The notes under the pieces are model-generated. The model saw nothing but the letters and a program-made list of their open reading frames with translations. It ran no database searches and was not told the origin of the DNA. Positions 6,825 to 15,161 of a stretch of DNA of 42,048 bases are shown in pieces. This stretch comes from Prevotella sp. GTDB taxonomy: Bacteria; Bacteroidota; Bacteroidia; Bacteroidales; Bacteroidaceae. Location of the stretch: NCBI GenBank assembly GCA_017430675.1, contig JAFRMM010000140.1, forward strand, positions 1 through 42,048. The letters are read 5' to 3'. The first letter of the stretch is position 1; every line of letters starts with the position of its first letter. The position numbers and the translations under genes were made by a program.

Positions 6825-9635
6825 TTACTTCTCGGGCATCATCACGATAGAAGCGTGGTTACCAGCAGCGATGAAATCGGCGATAAATGCCTGAACCTTT
6901 TGAGAAGTCAGGGCCTTTACTGTCTCTGCATAGTTGGTCTGGAGGTCAACGCCCTCGGCAGTCCACTCTGTCAGCACATCCATCCAGTGACCATTCTCGC
7001 GGTCAGCGTCCTCAGCCTGTTTCAGCATCGTCTCCTTAACAGGACTCAGGTCTGTCTCGTCGATATTCTCCATGCACTCCTTCAGATACTTCATCATCAG
7101 ATCCTCAGCAATCGTCTGCTTGTCAGGATTGGTAGGAGCCTGAGCAGTCAGGAAGAAGACGGGCTTTGCACCGAAATTATCAATGGTTCCACCACAACCT
7201 ACGTTGTAGGCAGCGCTCTCCTCCTCACGGATCGTACGCAGGTAGATACGGGTAAGCACACGGGATGCGGCATCGAGCAGCACCTTGTTCTCGAGCGTGT
7301 AGGCCAGATTATCGTTCATCCAGATCTCTGTAGTCTGGGCCTGCGGTGTCTCCATCTGTCTTTCGAAGCGGTTCACCTTCTCACCCTTGAAGAAGGTACG
7401 GATATCCTTCGCCGTCACAGCCTTACCGGCAGGCAGGGAAGCGATATACTGCTCGATGAGAGGACGGACGGTCTGCTCGTCGAAATTACCGATGACCGTA
7501 TAGGTGAACTGACCGCCATTGACATAGAGTTGCTTCAGCATCTGGAGCGTACGGTCATAGTCGAACTTCTGGATATCCTCCACCTCAGGGAGTCTGTAGA
7601 GAGGATTACCATTGTTCTTGGTACTCTCAAGAGAGTCGTTATAGACCAACTGGTGGTTCAGGCTCTTGTTCTTCAGAACCATCTGCATCTGGTTGACGAA
7701 CGAAGCCATCGACTTCTCATCTTTCTTGATATTGGTCTGTGTGAGATAGAACAACTGGAAGAGCGTCTCAATATCCTTGGGAACAGAGCGTCCGCTGATA
7801 TACTGACGATCCTCCTTCACGCTAAGTCCCACGCTGGCCTGCTTACCTGCAAGGGCCTTGTCGAGTTCTGATTTAGAGAAGTTGCCAAGACCACTATACA
7901 TCTGAGCGGGCTCGATGAGTTGGAGGTTCATGATATCCTCCTTGCCGAAGAGCGACATGCCGCCCTTGGCCTCAGCCTGCATCATGACCTCGTCATCCTT
8001 GAAGTCGGTCTTCTTCAGGATTACCTTGGCACCGTTAGAGAGAGTCAGTTCCTGATAGCCGAGCACCTTGTTCTCCGTCTCTTTGACAATCTTTCCCTTG
8101 GCAGGCAACTCAGCGATCAGCGGCTCTTCCTTCACATTATCGACCCAGGCGGTGAGGGCCTCTGCGCGCACATCCTCCACAGCCTTCTTCATGGCATCAA
8201 GAGCCAAATACGTCTTACCTTCCTTTTCCTGTTCCATCTGGAAGGCCACGAGGTTCTTGTCATCCACACTGACAATCTGCTGGGCAAACTGGTTGACGAT
8301 CTCGAAAGGCAGTTGCTGAGCCAGCATGGTCACCGTCTGATAGAGATCCTCTACCGACGGGATAGGATCATTCTCAAGGAAGTTCTCGATATAACTGTCT
8401 GCAAACTCCTCATTCTTCATCTTGTCACGGTTGGTGTATCGCTTCTCCAAGGCACTCAGATAGTCAGCCTTGGCACGGGCGAACTCTGTGGCCGTGAAGC
8501 CGAAGTCCTTGGCACGCTTGGCCTCACGCATTACAGCCTGCATGGTCTCTATCTCCTTACCCTCCTTGGCAACGCCGATAAACATCAGAGCATCCTTGGT
8601 ACGAGCCAGTTGCAGGTAATTGCCATCCTGAACCAATGCCTGAATGAAAGGACAGTCTGGCTGCTGCTGAATCTCAGAGAAACGGCTGTTGAACATCGCA
8701 CATGTGAGATCACTCAGATAGTCAGTAACGAGGTAAGCCATCGTCTTCTTCAGTTCACTGGGGATAGGATCACGCTTCATCGAGAGCATCAGTACAGGAT
8801 ACTGCTGCTCCTTATCCTTCTCTGCCACGTAGATCGCCTGCTCGTTGTCGGGCACGGGCTCATCGACCACCTTGGCAGCATCAGCGGGTACGACAATATC
8901 ACTGAAAAGTCTCTTGATGAGGTTCTCGGTATAATCGACATCAATGTCACCCACGATGACGAGCGCCTGGTTGTCCGGACGATACCACTTCTTATAATAG
9001 GCCACCAGTTCCTCGGGTTTGAAGTTATCCACAATCTCCATCTTACCGATAGGCATACGATAACCGTACTTACTGCCCTGGAACAGAGTTGGCAGCGCAC
9101 GCTCGATCATACGCTGGCTAGGACTGTTACGCATGCGGTACTCATTGTGGATCACGTCACGCTCCTTCTCAATCTCTTCAGGATCGGCAGTGATGCCACT
9201 CGACCAGTCTCTCAGCACCAGCACACAAGAGTCGAGTGCCGACTGGCGCTCTGTGGAGACATCGGCAATATAATAGACGGTACGGTCAATGCTGGTATAG
9301 GCATTCAGACTGCGCCCGAACTGCACACCGATGGTCTGCAGATACTCAATCATCTTCCCTGAGGGGAAGTGCTCCGAACCGTTGAAAGCCATGTGCTCCA
9401 GGAAGTGGGCCAGACCCTGCTGCGAGTCATCCTCCTGGATGGAACCCACGCGCTGGGCAATGTAGAAATTGGCCTTCTTCTCAGGGTTGTTGTTGTGACG
9501 GAGATAATAGGTCAGTCCATTGTCGAGTTTGCCGATACGGACACCAGAATCTACAGGCACTTCGGGCATCTGCTGTGCCGATGCCAGTCCTGCAGTGAGC
9601 AGTGCGACTGCTACAAAGATTTTCCTCAGTTTCAT
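6825..9635 (-). CDS. Secreted M16 family zinc metallopeptidase (pitrilysin/insulinase type)
   Basis: The product is an exported zinc peptidase of about 936 residues, with an active N-terminal half and a degenerate C-terminal half forming the peptidase chamber. The signal peptide is MKLRKIFVAVALLTAGLASA. The inverted zinc motif HFLEH is at His77-His81 (numbering from MKLRK), with the downstream metal-binding Glu in the region EEIEKERDVIHNEYRM. The C-terminal half has a second M16-like domain without the motif. The start at 9635 was chosen because it begins the signal peptide; an in-frame TTG at 9674 lies inside the promoter element. The gene is monocistronic: it has its own promoter at 9672-9679 and a terminator at 6762-6802. 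Substrates are unknown; periplasmic or surface peptide degradation is inferred. Confidence 0.93.
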   Translation of the reverse strand: MKLRKIFVAVALLTAGLASAQQMPEVPVDSGVRIGKLDNGLTYYLRHNNNPEKKANFYIAQRVGSIQEDDSQQGLAHFLEHMAFNGSEHFPSGKMIEYLQTIGVQFGRSLNAYTSIDRTVYYIADVSTERQSALDSCVLVLRDWSSGITADPEEIEKERDVIHNEYRMRNSPSQRMIERALPTLFQGSKYGYRMPIGKMEIVDNFKPEELVAYYKKWYRPDNQALVIVGDIDVDYTENLIKRLFSDIVVPADAAKVVDEPVPDNEQAIYVAEKDKEQQYPVLMLSMKRDPIPSELKKTMAYLVTDYLSDLTCAMFNSRFSEIQQQPDCPFIQALVQDGNYLQLARTKDALMFIGVAKEGKEIETMQAVMREAKRAKDFGFTATEFARAKADYLSALEKRYTNRDKMKNEEFADSYIENFLENDPIPSVEDLYQTVTMLAQQLPFEIVNQFAQQIVSVDDKNLVAFQMEQEKEGKTYLALDAMKKAVEDVRAEALTAWVDNVKEEPLIAELPAKGKIVKETENKVLGYQELTLSNGAKVILKKTDFKDDEVMMQAEAKGGMSLFGKEDIMNLQLIEPAQMYSGLGNFSKSELDKALAGKQASVGLSVKEDRQYISGRSVPKDIETLFQLFYLTQTNIKKDEKSMASFVNQMQMVLKNKSLNHQLVYNDSLESTKNNGNPLYRLPEVEDIQKFDYDRTLQMLKQLYVNGGQFTYTVIGNFDEQTVRPLIEQYIASLPAGKAVTAKDIRTFFKGEKVNRFERQMETPQAQTTEIWMNDNLAYTLENKVLLDAASRVLTRIYLRTIREEESAAYNVGCGGTIDNFGAKPVFFLTAQAPTNPDKQTIAEDLMMKYLKECMENIDETDLSPVKETMLKQAEDADRENGHWMDVLTEWTAEGVDLQTNYAETVKALTSQKVQAFIADFIAAGNHASIVMMPEK

Positions 9636-9671
9636 ATTGCTAAGATTTTGTTTGGTTATGCTTTCGGTTTG

Positions 9672-9679
9672 CAAAGGTA
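9672..9679 (-). promoter_or_regulatory. Promoter -7 element of the M16 peptidase gene
   Basis: TACCTTTG on the minus strand matches TAnnTTTG. A TTTGAC at 9701-9706 (minus strand) lies 23 bases upstream, slightly further than a usual -33 box. The position excludes the upstream TTG at 9674 as a start codon. Confidence 0.65.
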
Positions 9680-9723
9680 GTAACTTTTTCTATAAAACCT
9701 GTCAAACTAATGTTATCTTTCTG

Positions 9724-9767
9724 TAAAAAAGGCAACTGCCATTCATCACTGAGTACGAATGACAGTC
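9724..9767 (-). terminator. Rho-independent terminator of the DUF3836-like gene
   Basis: On the minus strand a stem of about 12 bp (ACTGTCATTCGT with ATGAATGGCAGT, containing two G-U pairs) with an 8-base loop is followed by TTGCC and a run of six T. It lies 33 bases after the DUF3836-like stop. Confidence 0.8.
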
Positions 9768-9799
9768 ATATATGATTGAGAGAGAATGTATTTATCCAT

Positions 9800-10294
9800 T
9801 TATTTGACGGCCATCAGTCTGTCGCTGATCTGTTCCAGGGACTCCATGCAGAGCATTCTGTTGATCAGATACATGTCGTTCTTAGCCTCGTTCATACGAT
9901 AAGTTCTGACGGAGGTAACAGAAGGAGCAACCTCGCGGTAGAGTGTCACCTCAGAGGGAATATCATAAGTCTGGTGCTCGGCATCCCACTTGCTGGTTTC
10001 CATATTGTACCCGTTCTTATAATATTTATAGGTGTGGCGGAAGTCGTTCACCCAGTCCTGCTTGCTGCTGTCCCAGCGCATCACCTCACGAGAAGTCAGG
10101 CGACCCTGCTCGTCGTAACTGTAGCGATACTCCATCTTGGCGCACATCTGGCCCTCGGCCTTCTGCTCATAGACCTCGATATTGTGGATGACACCGTCCT
10201 CCAGGTCTGAATTATACAAATAAGAGGAATTAACGTCATTAGCGGCGTTGAAGTACATCGTTAAAACGGTTGCGATTGTGATAATTGATTCCAT
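9800..10294 (-). CDS. Small DUF3836-like protein of unknown function
   Basis: The product has 164 residues. The middle part has a Bacteroidota-specific pattern of short tyrosine-rich beta segments (EYRYSYDEQGRLTSREVMRW, TYKYYKNGYNMET), resembling DUF3836 and the YD-type RHS repeat consensus. A weakly hydrophobic N-terminus (SIITIATVLTMYFNAA) may be a signal peptide, which would place it in the periplasm or outside. No catalytic residues stand out. It is transcribed alone, with a TACCTTTG element at 10338-10345 and its own terminator at 9724-9767. Family assignment is from memory of the pattern and is moderate; function is unknown. Confidence 0.7.
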   Translation of the reverse strand: MESIITIATVLTMYFNAANDVNSSYLYNSDLEDGVIHNIEVYEQKAEGQMCAKMEYRYSYDEQGRLTSREVMRWDSSKQDWVNDFRHTYKYYKNGYNMETSKWDAEHQTYDIPSEVTLYREVAPSVTSVRTYRMNEAKNDMYLINRMLCMESLEQISDRLMAVK

Positions 10295-10337
10295 AATTCT
10301 TGTCGTTTAAATTTGTTCATTTGCCTGTTAGACGTTG

Positions 10338-10345
10338 CAAAGGTA
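10338..10345 (-). promoter_or_regulatory. Promoter -7 element of the DUF3836-like gene
   Basis: TACCTTTG on the minus strand lies 43 bases before the start codon and fits TAnnTTTG. Confidence 0.6.
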
Positions 10346-10483
10346 TGGAAAACTACATGCATTTAAGGTTATTTAAATGTTATTTTTAGGTTAACACCCT
10401 GTATTTATGTTAAGGAATTATAAAACACGCCTTTCTCATGCAGTATTCTCACCATTCCCAAGGTTTATATAGTAGAATCACCA

Positions 10484-10491
10484 TATATTTG
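10484..10491 (+). promoter_or_regulatory. Promoter -7 element of the lipoprotein pair
   Basis: TATATTTG fits TAnnTTTG and lies 18 bases upstream of the ATG at 10510. It falls inside the longer open frame that starts at 10438, which supports the downstream start. Confidence 0.6.
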
Positions 10492-10509
10492 CAATCAAAA
10501 CGTAAGCGT

Positions 10510-12045
10510 ATGAAAAAGAGTGTCATTTGCAGAATGAGCACATTGGTCCTGACGATAGCAGGGCTGATCAGTTGCAGCAGCAACAATGAAGAATACATCA
10601 CCGGTGGCATGTCCAGCGGTTTGGAAGGCAATACAGGAGCCGCAAGTTACTCGCGTGGCGACATGAACGTATTGCAGATTACATCGGATGATGGCGATAC
10701 AGAGACATGCTGGCTGAACCCGATCCCTTGCGGCAGGATAGGCTGGTCAGTAACGGTATGCGATCCCGACAGGAATTATGATGTATATCCCATGGTGTTC
10801 TCGGCTTACGTCAACAACTCCTCCGTCTTTAATGTCATGCAGATCGAGTATGAGAGCCGCGACAACATTTGGGTCGATGACCTGGAGGTGGGTGACACTC
10901 TCAAGAACTACATCCGTTTCAGGGCTTGGAAGGAAGATTCTCCCAATGGAACCATCAGATGGCAGAATTCACCTGGGGCACACGGCGGACACATCGAGGT
11001 GGTGAACATCATGACAGACGAGACGGGACAATCAACCATCACCCTGAAACTTCAGGACCTCAAACTCAACGGCTGGTCTGCCTGCTGTCTGGACTGCGAC
11101 TATACATTCAACGGCTTGATCGAGTTCAAGATCAGCCAAGACGGCATCTACCCTGACGATGGCTTCGATCCCGAGTCACTGTTGATACCGAGGAATGAAC
11201 TTTCATTCTTCATGTTGGATGCGCTCCACAGTTCAGAGTCTGCAGGGCGGCAAACCTTCTTCAGTGAAGGGCCAGAAGAGCAGGAGTGCCTCCTGATTAA
11301 CAGCGAAGAGGAGTTCCGCGCGGCTTACAAGGGTGACAAGGAAGTGCCCAAGACATGGATTAACTTCGACTACTGCACCCTCGTGATCGGACGCACCTAT
11401 GGGGAGCATGGCGGCATTTCCGTCGGCGGTTTTGAAGTGACAGACCTTGGTGACACCTATCAACTCGATGTGACACTGAATAATAATGTGAATCCAGACT
11501 ACGCCTATACTGCTGCCTTTACCGACCTCTACTTCTGGAAGATCTGTCCCAAGATGGAACAGAAGCCCGTCGTCTTCAACCGCATCCGTCAGGATGTCAA
11601 TATCGATCCTTCATCCAATGCGAATGCCCAGATTATCCATCGCTGGACGTTATGGGGCTATACAGATGCTGATGGTAAGGTGCATCAGCATGAAAGCGGC
11701 ATGGAGCGTTATGCTATCGAATTTAAGGAAGACGGCCACCAACTGGTAGGAAGTATCGACGACACGGACATCTTCAGTTGCCACTATATGCTGCCCTATG
11801 CTGCCAAACGGGCCTATTATGAAGACCTGGACCATGGTCTAATCAACCTGTGGGACTGGGAAGCCGCCCAGGTCAGTGATGACGATCCCATCTTACAGAA
11901 GATGATGCGCATCGCCAAGGCTACCCAATTCTATCTCCTCACGAATCCTAACCTCGTCGTCAATCTGCTTAACTTATATATCTCCCCGGAGGAGTGTCTC
12001 ATGTTCCAGCACGAAGTCGTAAAAACAGGCGATGACGGGATATGA
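10510..12045 (+). CDS. Large predicted lipoprotein, function unknown
   Basis: I do not recognise a named family. The start at 10510 is chosen because it begins a lipoprotein signal peptide (MKKSVICRMSTLVLTIAGLI followed by SC-SSNNEE); the in-frame ATG at 10438 lies upstream of the likely promoter. The lipobox cysteine is followed by Ser/Asn/Glu residues, compatible with surface export in Bacteroidota. The mature protein of about 490 residues looks beta-rich, with an N-terminal domain (LQITSDDGDTETCWLNPIPC) containing several cysteines and a distinct C-terminal half after about residue 270. No catalytic motif is visible. The next gene starts inside its stop codon (ATGA, 12042-12045), so the two lipoproteins are translated from one message. 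Confidence 0.75.
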   Translation: MKKSVICRMSTLVLTIAGLISCSSNNEEYITGGMSSGLEGNTGAASYSRGDMNVLQITSDDGDTETCWLNPIPCGRIGWSVTVCDPDRNYDVYPMVFSAYVNNSSVFNVMQIEYESRDNIWVDDLEVGDTLKNYIRFRAWKEDSPNGTIRWQNSPGAHGGHIEVVNIMTDETGQSTITLKLQDLKLNGWSACCLDCDYTFNGLIEFKISQDGIYPDDGFDPESLLIPRNELSFFMLDALHSSESAGRQTFFSEGPEEQECLLINSEEEFRAAYKGDKEVPKTWINFDYCTLVIGRTYGEHGGISVGGFEVTDLGDTYQLDVTLNNNVNPDYAYTAAFTDLYFWKICPKMEQKPVVFNRIRQDVNIDPSSNANAQIIHRWTLWGYTDADGKVHQHESGMERYAIEFKEDGHQLVGSIDDTDIFSCHYMLPYAAKRAYYEDLDHGLINLWDWEAAQVSDDDPILQKMMRIAKATQFYLLTNPNLVVNLLNLYISPEECLMFQHEVVKTGDDGI

Positions 12046-12554
12046 AAAAGAACTATTTATGGCTGAGTGCCCTCTTCCTGACGATAGCAGGACTGAGCGG
12101 TTGCAGCAGTGATGAGGGTACGACAAGTGCTTCGAACTTTCATGTGAAGTCTTTTGCTAATACAGGTTGTAAGGATAAGGGTACCACCAGGGGAGAGACA
12201 AGAAGCGACGCTGAACTTGTTTCAGAGTACATTGAGTACAAAGGCATGGACAATGGCTATCTGTCGCTCAATCATGTGAATGCCTGTTTTAACTGCGGAG
12301 CAGAAGGATTCAACATACAGGCAACGATCTCTGACAACGTCATCAAGATTGAGGAAAGATACAACGGTCTGCTGGCAAATTGCATCTGCCCCTATGATCT
12401 CTATTGTGAAGTAGGTCCTCTGGCCGACGGCGACTATACCGTGATTATTTATGAGTTATATGAAGACGTTGATCAAGCGCCTTACGAACGTGCCCGTTTC
12501 AACATCTCTTACAAGAAAGGCATGAACGGCAGACTCGACCTCAAAGAATGGTAA
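12042..12554 (+). CDS. Small cysteine-containing lipoprotein, function unknown
   Basis: The 170-residue product has a lipoprotein signal (MKKNYLWLSALFLTIAGLSG, lipobox Cys in SGCSSDE). The mature part has a conserved-looking cysteine core, NHVNACFNCGAEGFNIQ and LLANCICPYDLYCEVG, followed by the beta-hairpin phrase ADGDYTVIIYELYED. This pattern resembles small Bacteroidota lipoproteins with NCC and CNCLYDL motifs, for which I know no function. Four cysteines could form disulfides in the periplasm. It overlaps the preceding lipoprotein gene by four bases. Its signal peptide is nearly the same as its neighbour's at the DNA level. The convergent anti-sigma gene ends 37 bases away, and no clear terminator is seen between them. 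Confidence 0.75.
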   Translation: MKKNYLWLSALFLTIAGLSGCSSDEGTTSASNFHVKSFANTGCKDKGTTRGETRSDAELVSEYIEYKGMDNGYLSLNHVNACFNCGAEGFNIQATISDNVIKIEERYNGLLANCICPYDLYCEVGPLADGDYTVIIYELYEDVDQAPYERARFNISYKKGMNGRLDLKEW

Positions 12555-12591
12555 AGAAGAACCTTATGAAGTGAGATTGCTCGTCGAATAA

Positions 12592-13803
12592 TCAGAGGTT
12601 CAGGCGCAAGCCCACTTGCAGGTTGAAGTTCGTGGGCTTGTCCTTGAAGAAGTTGCGCACGTGGCTTCCGTTGTCAAAATAATATTTTATGCCTGGCTCG
12701 GCATAGATACCCAGTTGGGGGATGATGTCATACTGTATGCCCAAGGCTCCCTGCACACTGAACTGTAACCGATCTTTCCTGAACTCGACCTCCACGCCAC
12801 TGGAAACATACTTCGCCTTAACATTGATATCCATCTGCCCACCAGCGGTAGCATAGACATTCAGACCATGCAGATGCCAAAGACGGTACTGTCCGCTGAG
12901 GGGGATACCAAGGTAATGGAGTGTCTGTCGCTGCTCTATCGTATAACCGTTGGCGATATTCGTAAAGTCGGAGCGCAGTCGTGTATAAGCCACACCAGAT
13001 GACAATGAAAAGACCGATGAAATGGGGATTCTGACAGTCAGTCCAAACGAAACCGGCTGGTAATGCTTCTGCCGTTCCTCATAGTTATAGAGCCAGACGC
13101 GGGTATCAGCAGCACGAGTTGCCGAATGAGCATAGTTATAGTTTGCCAGCAGCGAAGGACTCATCAACACGCCATTCCGATGCTGCTGATCGCCAAAGCC
13201 GTTGGAGGCATAGAGGCTGAACGCCACATTGTTTGAACGGTGATGTTTCCCTGCGGCAATCTGACGATCGAGTTCTGCCAGGATAACCCTGTTTTCTGCA
13301 GGATCTGGCTGGGGATCGGACTGAGGCGTAGGCTGGGGCTCGGACCCGGACTCGGGCTTGGGCGTAGGCTCTAACTGGGATTCAGGTTCAGAGGCTGGCT
13401 CAGAATCGGGAGTCGGGCCAGGAGTTGTCTCGGAGACCACAGGTTTCAACGATGGAATCGCAGCCAGTCGTTCTGGTTTGACCAGTTCTTCTTGCTTGGC
13501 TAGATGATCCAGGATGCCTTGATTATCTAGGACAGCCGGGCTATCTATGGTAACTAGTTCGCCTTGGCTCTCTGGGCTATCCTCTCCTATCGGCCACATC
13601 ATATAGCCACCTCCAATGACCAATCCAGCAAATGCCGCAGCCACGGCCCATCTGCTCCACAAAGGAATGCGACGGGCAGGTGCAGGCGAAGCCTCCTGCT
13701 TGGCAAGAGCAGCCTCGATACCGGCCCACAGATCGTCAGGGGCAGTCTCCTCGTAGTCTGCCAGACGGTCGTATAGCCGTGAAGTCCAATCTTCCTGTTT
13801 CAT
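12592..13803 (-). CDS. Dual membrane-spanning anti-sigma-like protein (Dma type) with outer-membrane beta-barrel
   Basis: The 403 residues read as four parts. Residues 1-48 are a small cytoplasmic domain (MKQEDWTSRLYDRLADYEET then PDDLWAGIE), like the sigma-binding end of anti-sigma factors. Residues 50-70 are one inner-membrane helix. Residues 71-185 are a disordered periplasmic linker, rich in Pro, Glu and Ser at 124-170. Residues 190-403 form an amphipathic beta-barrel domain ending in NLQVGLRLNL. This matches the Dma proteins of Bacteroides thetaiotaomicron, which span both membranes and restrain a partner sigma factor linked to outer-membrane vesicle formation. The ATG overlaps the sigma gene stop by four bases. 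Architecture is read directly; the role in envelope signalling is inferred from the family. A generic annotation would be outer membrane beta-barrel protein. Confidence 0.82.
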   Translation of the reverse strand: MKQEDWTSRLYDRLADYEETAPDDLWAGIEAALAKQEASPAPARRIPLWSRWAVAAAFAGLVIGGGYMMWPIGEDSPESQGELVTIDSPAVLDNQGILDHLAKQEELVKPERLAAIPSLKPVVSETTPGPTPDSEPASEPESQLEPTPKPESGSEPQPTPQSDPQPDPAENRVILAELDRQIAAGKHHRSNNVAFSLYASNGFGDQQHRNGVLMSPSLLANYNYAHSATRAADTRVWLYNYEERQKHYQPVSFGLTVRIPISSVFSLSSGVAYTRLRSDFTNIANGYTIEQRQTLHYLGIPLSGQYRLWHLHGLNVYATAGGQMDINVKAKYVSSGVEVEFRKDRLQFSVQGALGIQYDIIPQLGIYAEPGIKYYFDNGSHVRNFFKDKPTNFNLQVGLRLNL

Positions 13804-14342
13804 ATCCTTTGTGACTTTAAATATTCTTGTATCATCTCTGTCAGCAGCCGCTTGGCGCGAGAGTACTGCGAGGCGGAGGAATTCTCCTGAATGCCGAGGC
13901 GACGGGCAATCTCCGTATGGGAGAGGTGATCGAACACGTGGAGGTTCAGCACCAGCCTATATCCTGCAGGCAGCCGCCCTATCATCCTGTTCAGAACCTC
14001 TGGCGGCACGTCATCCACATCAGGCGGATCCTCGGCCACCTCCTCTGGCAGATTGTCGGAAAAATGCATCCGCTCATTCACCCTCACCCAGTCGATAGAC
14101 CTGTTGATAACGATTCTGCCCACCCAGGACTTCAGTGAGCCTTCGCCATGATAGTCGAACTCGCCTATGGAGGTGAATATCCTGACAAAACTCTCCTGCA
14201 GGACGTCCTTCACATCTTCGCTATCAGGAATATAACGGTGGCCGATGGCCAAGGCATATCCCGAATAGCGGTCATAGAGGCGTCGCAGCGCCTGCCGATC
14301 ACCACTGTGAATCGCATCGAGCAGTTCGCGTTCTGTCTCCAC
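13800..14342 (-). CDS. ECF-type RNA polymerase sigma factor
   Basis: The 180-residue protein carries sigma region 2 (RRLYDRYSGYALAIGHRYI, then DVLQESFVRIF and SLKSWVGRIVINRSIDWVR) and region 4 (PAGYRLVLNLHVFDHLSHTE with the helix-turn-helix IARRLGIQENSSASQYSRAK), without regions 1 and 3. It would direct RNA polymerase to envelope-response promoters. It is the partner of the membrane-spanning anti-sigma-like gene directly downstream, whose start codon overlaps its stop. It lies 6 bases after the stop of a lipoprotein gene, so it is the fourth gene of a five-gene operon starting at 16487. Targets cannot be told from the sequence; autoregulation through the operon promoter is a reasonable guess. 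Confidence 0.92.
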   Translation of the reverse strand: METERELLDAIHSGDRQALRRLYDRYSGYALAIGHRYIPDSEDVKDVLQESFVRIFTSIGEFDYHGEGSLKSWVGRIVINRSIDWVRVNERMHFSDNLPEEVAEDPPDVDDVPPEVLNRMIGRLPAGYRLVLNLHVFDHLSHTEIARRLGIQENSSASQYSRAKRLLTEMIQEYLKSQRI

Positions 14343-14348
14343 TACTTA

Positions 14349-15161
14349 CTATTTTATCCGCTTAGTTGCAGAAAAAATCAATCCTTTTGCAAACACGCCA
14401 TCTTGTACGTCATAGTTCCAAACCCGATTTCCCGTTAGAAGATCTGTGACACATATTTTCTCTATGGGTAAATTTAATGTCCATAATCCCGTTGAAAAAC
14501 TGAATATGGCATTTGCGCCATTGGTTCCACTCAATTCTGTGCGGTATGTGACAGGACCATTAGGATTATTCTCAACCATTCCATAAAAACCAAAGAAGTA
14601 AGTGCCTTGAGGCATGTCCGGTATATTTTCTGCAAAGATACCGCGAGGATCAATTTCATTGCCATCCATCGGCAAAAAATCCATTCTGCTAATAAAGAAA
14701 TCAATGATATCTTCTGTTGAATTTGACATACTGATATAATTGGACTTCTCCGAATAGCCCTGCATACTATATTGCGCACACTGTACAATTTGTGCACCAC
14801 GATATTCCTTCATTGTATAGTAGCGGTCCGACTTGTCACTATTTGTTGCATCATTATAACTAATACTCAGGATCCGTGCTATTATAGAATCTTCTGGCAG
14901 CACAAACTCCATCGTTTCATCATTGACAGTCAGTTTGTCTGTACCTATCGGCTGCCCGTCAAGAATCCACTCACCTTCATAGACACCTGTAATCTTTACG
15001 GATAACGATTGCATCTCCATCTCGGTTGAATTAGTAATATTACCAAACTCTGCAGGTTGTGTCACTTCGTCATCTGTGCCACCAGTCGTACACGATGCCA
15101 TCAGCGCCATGCCCAGCAGCAGACAGAGATTATTTACCGTAAACAATTTGCTCTGCTTCAT
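14349..15161 (-). CDS. Predicted lipoprotein, third gene of the sigma operon, function unknown
   Basis: The 270-residue product has a lipoprotein signal with lipobox LMASC-TTGG. The mature protein begins with an acidic stretch and then a beta-rich domain (VKITGVYEGEWILDGQPIG) that resembles DUF4840-type Bacteroidota lipoproteins, though I am not certain of that family. A second half (GIFAENIPDMPQGTYFFGFY) follows. No catalytic motif is visible. Its start codon lies 32 bases inside the 3' end of the preceding lipoprotein gene, in another frame, which suggests translational coupling. Base composition is more AT-rich than its neighbours. Position upstream of sigma and anti-sigma genes suggests an outer-membrane component of the same envelope system. 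Confidence 0.75.
   Translation of the reverse strand: MKQSKLFTVNNLCLLLGMALMASCTTGGTDDEVTQPAEFGNITNSTEMEMQSLSVKITGVYEGEWILDGQPIGTDKLTVNDETMEFVLPEDSIIARILSISYNDATNSDKSDRYYTMKEYRGAQIVQCAQYSMQGYSEKSNYISMSNSTEDIIDFFISRMDFLPMDGNEIDPRGIFAENIPDMPQGTYFFGFYGMVENNPNGPVTYRTELSGTNGANAIFSFSTGLWTLNLPIEKICVTDLLTGNRVWNYDVQDGVFAKGLIFSATKRIK

Noticed and set aside
7920..9362. 480-codon plus-strand open frame opposite the M16 peptidase gene
   Set aside because: It is the antisense shadow of a convincing peptidase gene, with Leu/His-rich composition and no recognisable domain.
9636..9674. Upstream TTG start of the M16 peptidase gene
   Set aside because: The TTG lies inside the TAnnTTTG promoter element and would add 13 residues before the signal peptide.
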